NCBI RefSeq assembly: GCF_002072105.2 | Contig: NZ_MTBC01000001.1 | Coordinates: forward strand, 558,001-622,000 | Reading direction: 5' to 3' | DNA length: 64,000 bases | DNA from: Croceivirga radicis | Lineage (GTDB): Bacteria > Bacteroidota > Bacteroidia > Flavobacteriales > Flavobacteriaceae | Part shown: one piece after another, positions 62,734-64,000 of the stretch | Numbering within the stretch: position 1 is the first letter of the stretch | Layout: each line of letters opens with the position of its first letter | Translations under genes and position numbers: made by a program | Notes under the pieces: model-generated | Databases searched by the model: none | The model's input: only the letters and a program-made list of their open reading frames with translations | Told to the model about the DNA's origin: nothing

Positions 62734-63292
62734 ACTTCTGCGGCTCACTCGCTCTTTTTGAAAGTAATTTACCCGAGGTGTTAAACAATAATTCCATTTC
62801 TTTAAAACCCTTTGGTGTTCTATAGGCAATGATGATTTCAAAGTTGTTGGTATCCAAAATCAGATTTTGAAACGCTTGTTTTAAAGTGGTTTTGGCAGTA
62901 CCGTTTAAAATATACTGTTGTTGTATTTTTTTAATTCGGTACCGATCATAATTTGTTTCTAGATAATTAGAAATAGTTTCCCACGTTTCATTGGTCATAT
63001 CGTAGGGAGCAATAATAAACTCTACATCTTCCAAAACACCCTTTTGATCAAACTCTACGCTGTAAAAAATTCGTTTCAATTTAAATTTACTTTCAAAAGA
63101 AACCTTTTGGCCATCTTTTTCTTGATAAAACCGAATGCGTTTGGCGTTTTTTAAATAAGGCTTAAGAAGTTCTAGAGCGGTTGGGGGGAATGCTTCTTTA
63201 GGTATACGATGCTCCCATTCTTGTTTTTGCTGCCCATGGGTGCTGCAAACTATGCCAAATAACAGCATTATTAGATACTTACACTTGTTCAT
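62714..63292 (-). CDS. Exported protein of unknown function
   Basis: Not recognised. A signal peptide (about 1-20, MLLFGIVCSTHGQ) is followed by about 170 residues of mixed alpha/beta pattern with Lys- and Phe-rich strands (FESKFKLKRIFYSVEFD, NNFEIIIAYRTPKGFKEMEL). It resembles small periplasmic PepSY-like or beta-lactamase-inhibitor-like folds only loosely. It overlaps tag upstream by 14 bases and the DUF2490 gene downstream by 20, giving a three-gene unit. Confidence 0.7.
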   Translation of the reverse strand: MNKCKYLIMLLFGIVCSTHGQQKQEWEHRIPKEAFPPTALELLKPYLKNAKRIRFYQEKDGQKVSFESKFKLKRIFYSVEFDQKGVLEDVEFIIAPYDMTNETWETISNYLETNYDRYRIKKIQQQYILNGTAKTTLKQAFQNLILDTNNFEIIIAYRTPKGFKEMELLFNTSGKLLSKRASEPQKYDHVRY

Positions 63293-63842
63293 GTCTAAAA
63301 CAACTAGTTAGATGATCGTTAACTAACCCGGTGGCTTGCATAAAAGCATAAACCACAGTGCTGCCCACAAATTTAAACCCACGCTTTTTTAAATCTTTGC
63401 TTATTTTGTCAGAAAGTGGTGTCGTAGCAGGAACCTGAGAGTTATCTTCAAAATTATTTTTTAGTGGTTTGTGGTCCAAGAAAGACCAAATATAATTGCT
63501 AAAACTTCCAAATTCTTCTTGTACTAGCATAAAAGCAATAGCATTACTTTTTGCGGCATTAACTTTTAGTTTATTCCTTATTATGCCGGGGTTGGTTAAT
63601 AGTTGGTTTATTTTATCCGTATTGTAACGGGCAATTTTTTTGTAGTCAAAAGCATCAAAAGCGGCCCTAAAATTTTCTCGCTTTCTTAAAATGGTAATCC
63701 AGCTTAATCCCGCTTGGAAAGTCTCTAGAATCAGAAATTCAAAAAAAATGGAATCGTCTTTTACTGGTTTGCCCCATTCTTTGTCATGATAAGCTACGTA
63801 CAATTCATCATTTTTACACCAATCACATCTGGTTTTTTCCAT
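63279..63842 (-). CDS. tag: DNA-3-methyladenine glycosylase I
   Basis: Removes 3-methyladenine from alkylated DNA. The zinc-binding N-terminus RCDWCKNDELYVAYHDKEWG and the C-terminal NDHLTSCFRH carry the Cys and His ligands. The active-site region FEFLILETFQAGLSW is typical of Tag. Length 187 residues is normal. It is the first gene of a minus-strand unit with two exported proteins, which have no evident link to DNA repair. Confidence 0.96.
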   Translation of the reverse strand: MEKTRCDWCKNDELYVAYHDKEWGKPVKDDSIFFEFLILETFQAGLSWITILRKRENFRAAFDAFDYKKIARYNTDKINQLLTNPGIIRNKLKVNAAKSNAIAFMLVQEEFGSFSNYIWSFLDHKPLKNNFEDNSQVPATTPLSDKISKDLKKRGFKFVGSTVVYAFMQATGLVNDHLTSCFRHEQV

Positions 63843-63883
63843 TCTTGGTTTTTAGGGGTAAGTTAGGTATAAATAAAAATAAA

Positions 63884-63917
63884 AAAGGCTTCTTATTGTT
63901 TGCAATAAGGAGCCTTT
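63884..63917 (-). terminator. Terminator of the gene at the right edge
   Basis: AAAGGCTTCTTATTG pairs with CAATAAGGAGCCTTT (one G-U) around a 4-base loop; on the minus strand a long U run follows. It lies 21 bases after the stop codon at 63939. Confidence 0.8.
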
Positions 63918-63938
63918 CCACTACGTAACTAACCAAAA

Positions 63939-64000
63939 TTACTTGCTCATTTCAGACTTTCCGCCTTTTAAAAGTTTAAGTTCACCACTGTTTATGGCTC
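63939..64000 (-). CDS. 3' end of a gene cut by the window edge
   Basis: An open frame on the minus strand enters from the right edge and ends AINSGELKLLKGGKSEMSK before TAA. Only 20 codons are visible, too few to name the protein. The strong terminator just downstream on the same strand supports a real gene end. Confidence 0.5.
   Translation of the reverse strand, partial: AINSGELKLLKGGKSEMSK

Overview
The window reads as chromosomal DNA of a gliding, probably marine member of the Flavobacteriaceae (Bacteroidota). The supports are: the linked mutY-ssb-gldE-gldD genes (gldD and gldE are gliding genes of this group); promoters of the Bacteroidota type (TAnnTTTG at -7, sometimes with TTTG or TTG about 18-21 bases upstream); almost no Shine-Dalgarno sequences; several TTG or GTG starts; five TonB-dependent receptors; an atpD-atpC pair away from other ATP synthase genes; and a vanadium haloperoxidase of the algal/marine type. 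No rRNA, tRNA, CRISPR array, insertion sequence or phage gene was found. Most of the window is ordinary core and accessory chromosome.

Layout. 1-11.9 kb: glmS, a TonB-dependent receptor, atpDC, an acetyltransferase, a DUF2007 protein and a flotillin pair. 10.4-15.9 kb: a MocR-type regulator that lacks the PLP lysine, divergent from a receptor-bioB-cupin cluster. 15.9-23.2 kb: an ABC exporter operon (adaptor, ATPase, permease) divergent from an NtrC/NtrB-type two-component pair; the gap between them holds a good sigma-54 promoter and two near-identical activator sites 22 bp apart. 23-29 kb: recX, RNase E/G, a 29-residue basic protein, HU, mutY, ssb, gldE and gldD. 29-35 kb: a lipoprotein, a paired inactive/active M16 peptidase, a membrane protein, and rplU-rpmA with a long HhH-bearing L21. 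35-40.8 kb: a TPR-HTH regulator, a TonB receptor and a beta-propeller phytase, read here as a phytate-use locus. 40.8-45.5 kb: vanadium haloperoxidase, a thioester-reductase-like SDR and ahcY.

45.5-57.8 kb: a phosphopantetheinyl transferase, then a thiamine-binding-protein/PnuC/NadR-kinase cassette in which the kinase is fused to a DUF4301 protein across a run of nine A; a PepSY-like secreted protein; a second sigma-54 response regulator facing a hybrid histidine kinase; a 48-residue secreted peptide; and a TPP riboswitch in front of a TonB receptor, so vitamin uptake is a theme. 57.8-64 kb: a Rieske-like lipoprotein, greA, a HIT protein, a third histidine kinase, an SSB-like DUF3127 protein, aat, two exported proteins, tag and the 3' end of one more gene.

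The best leads are the sigma-54 control region of the exporter, the A9 junction in the kinase-DUF4301 gene, the lysine-less MocR regulator, the haloperoxidase with Ala in place of the vanadate-pocket Ser, and 5'-terminal hairpins directly after the promoters of rplU, greA and the Gfo/Idh gene. All database-level names are from recognition of sequence motifs by eye; no search was run.
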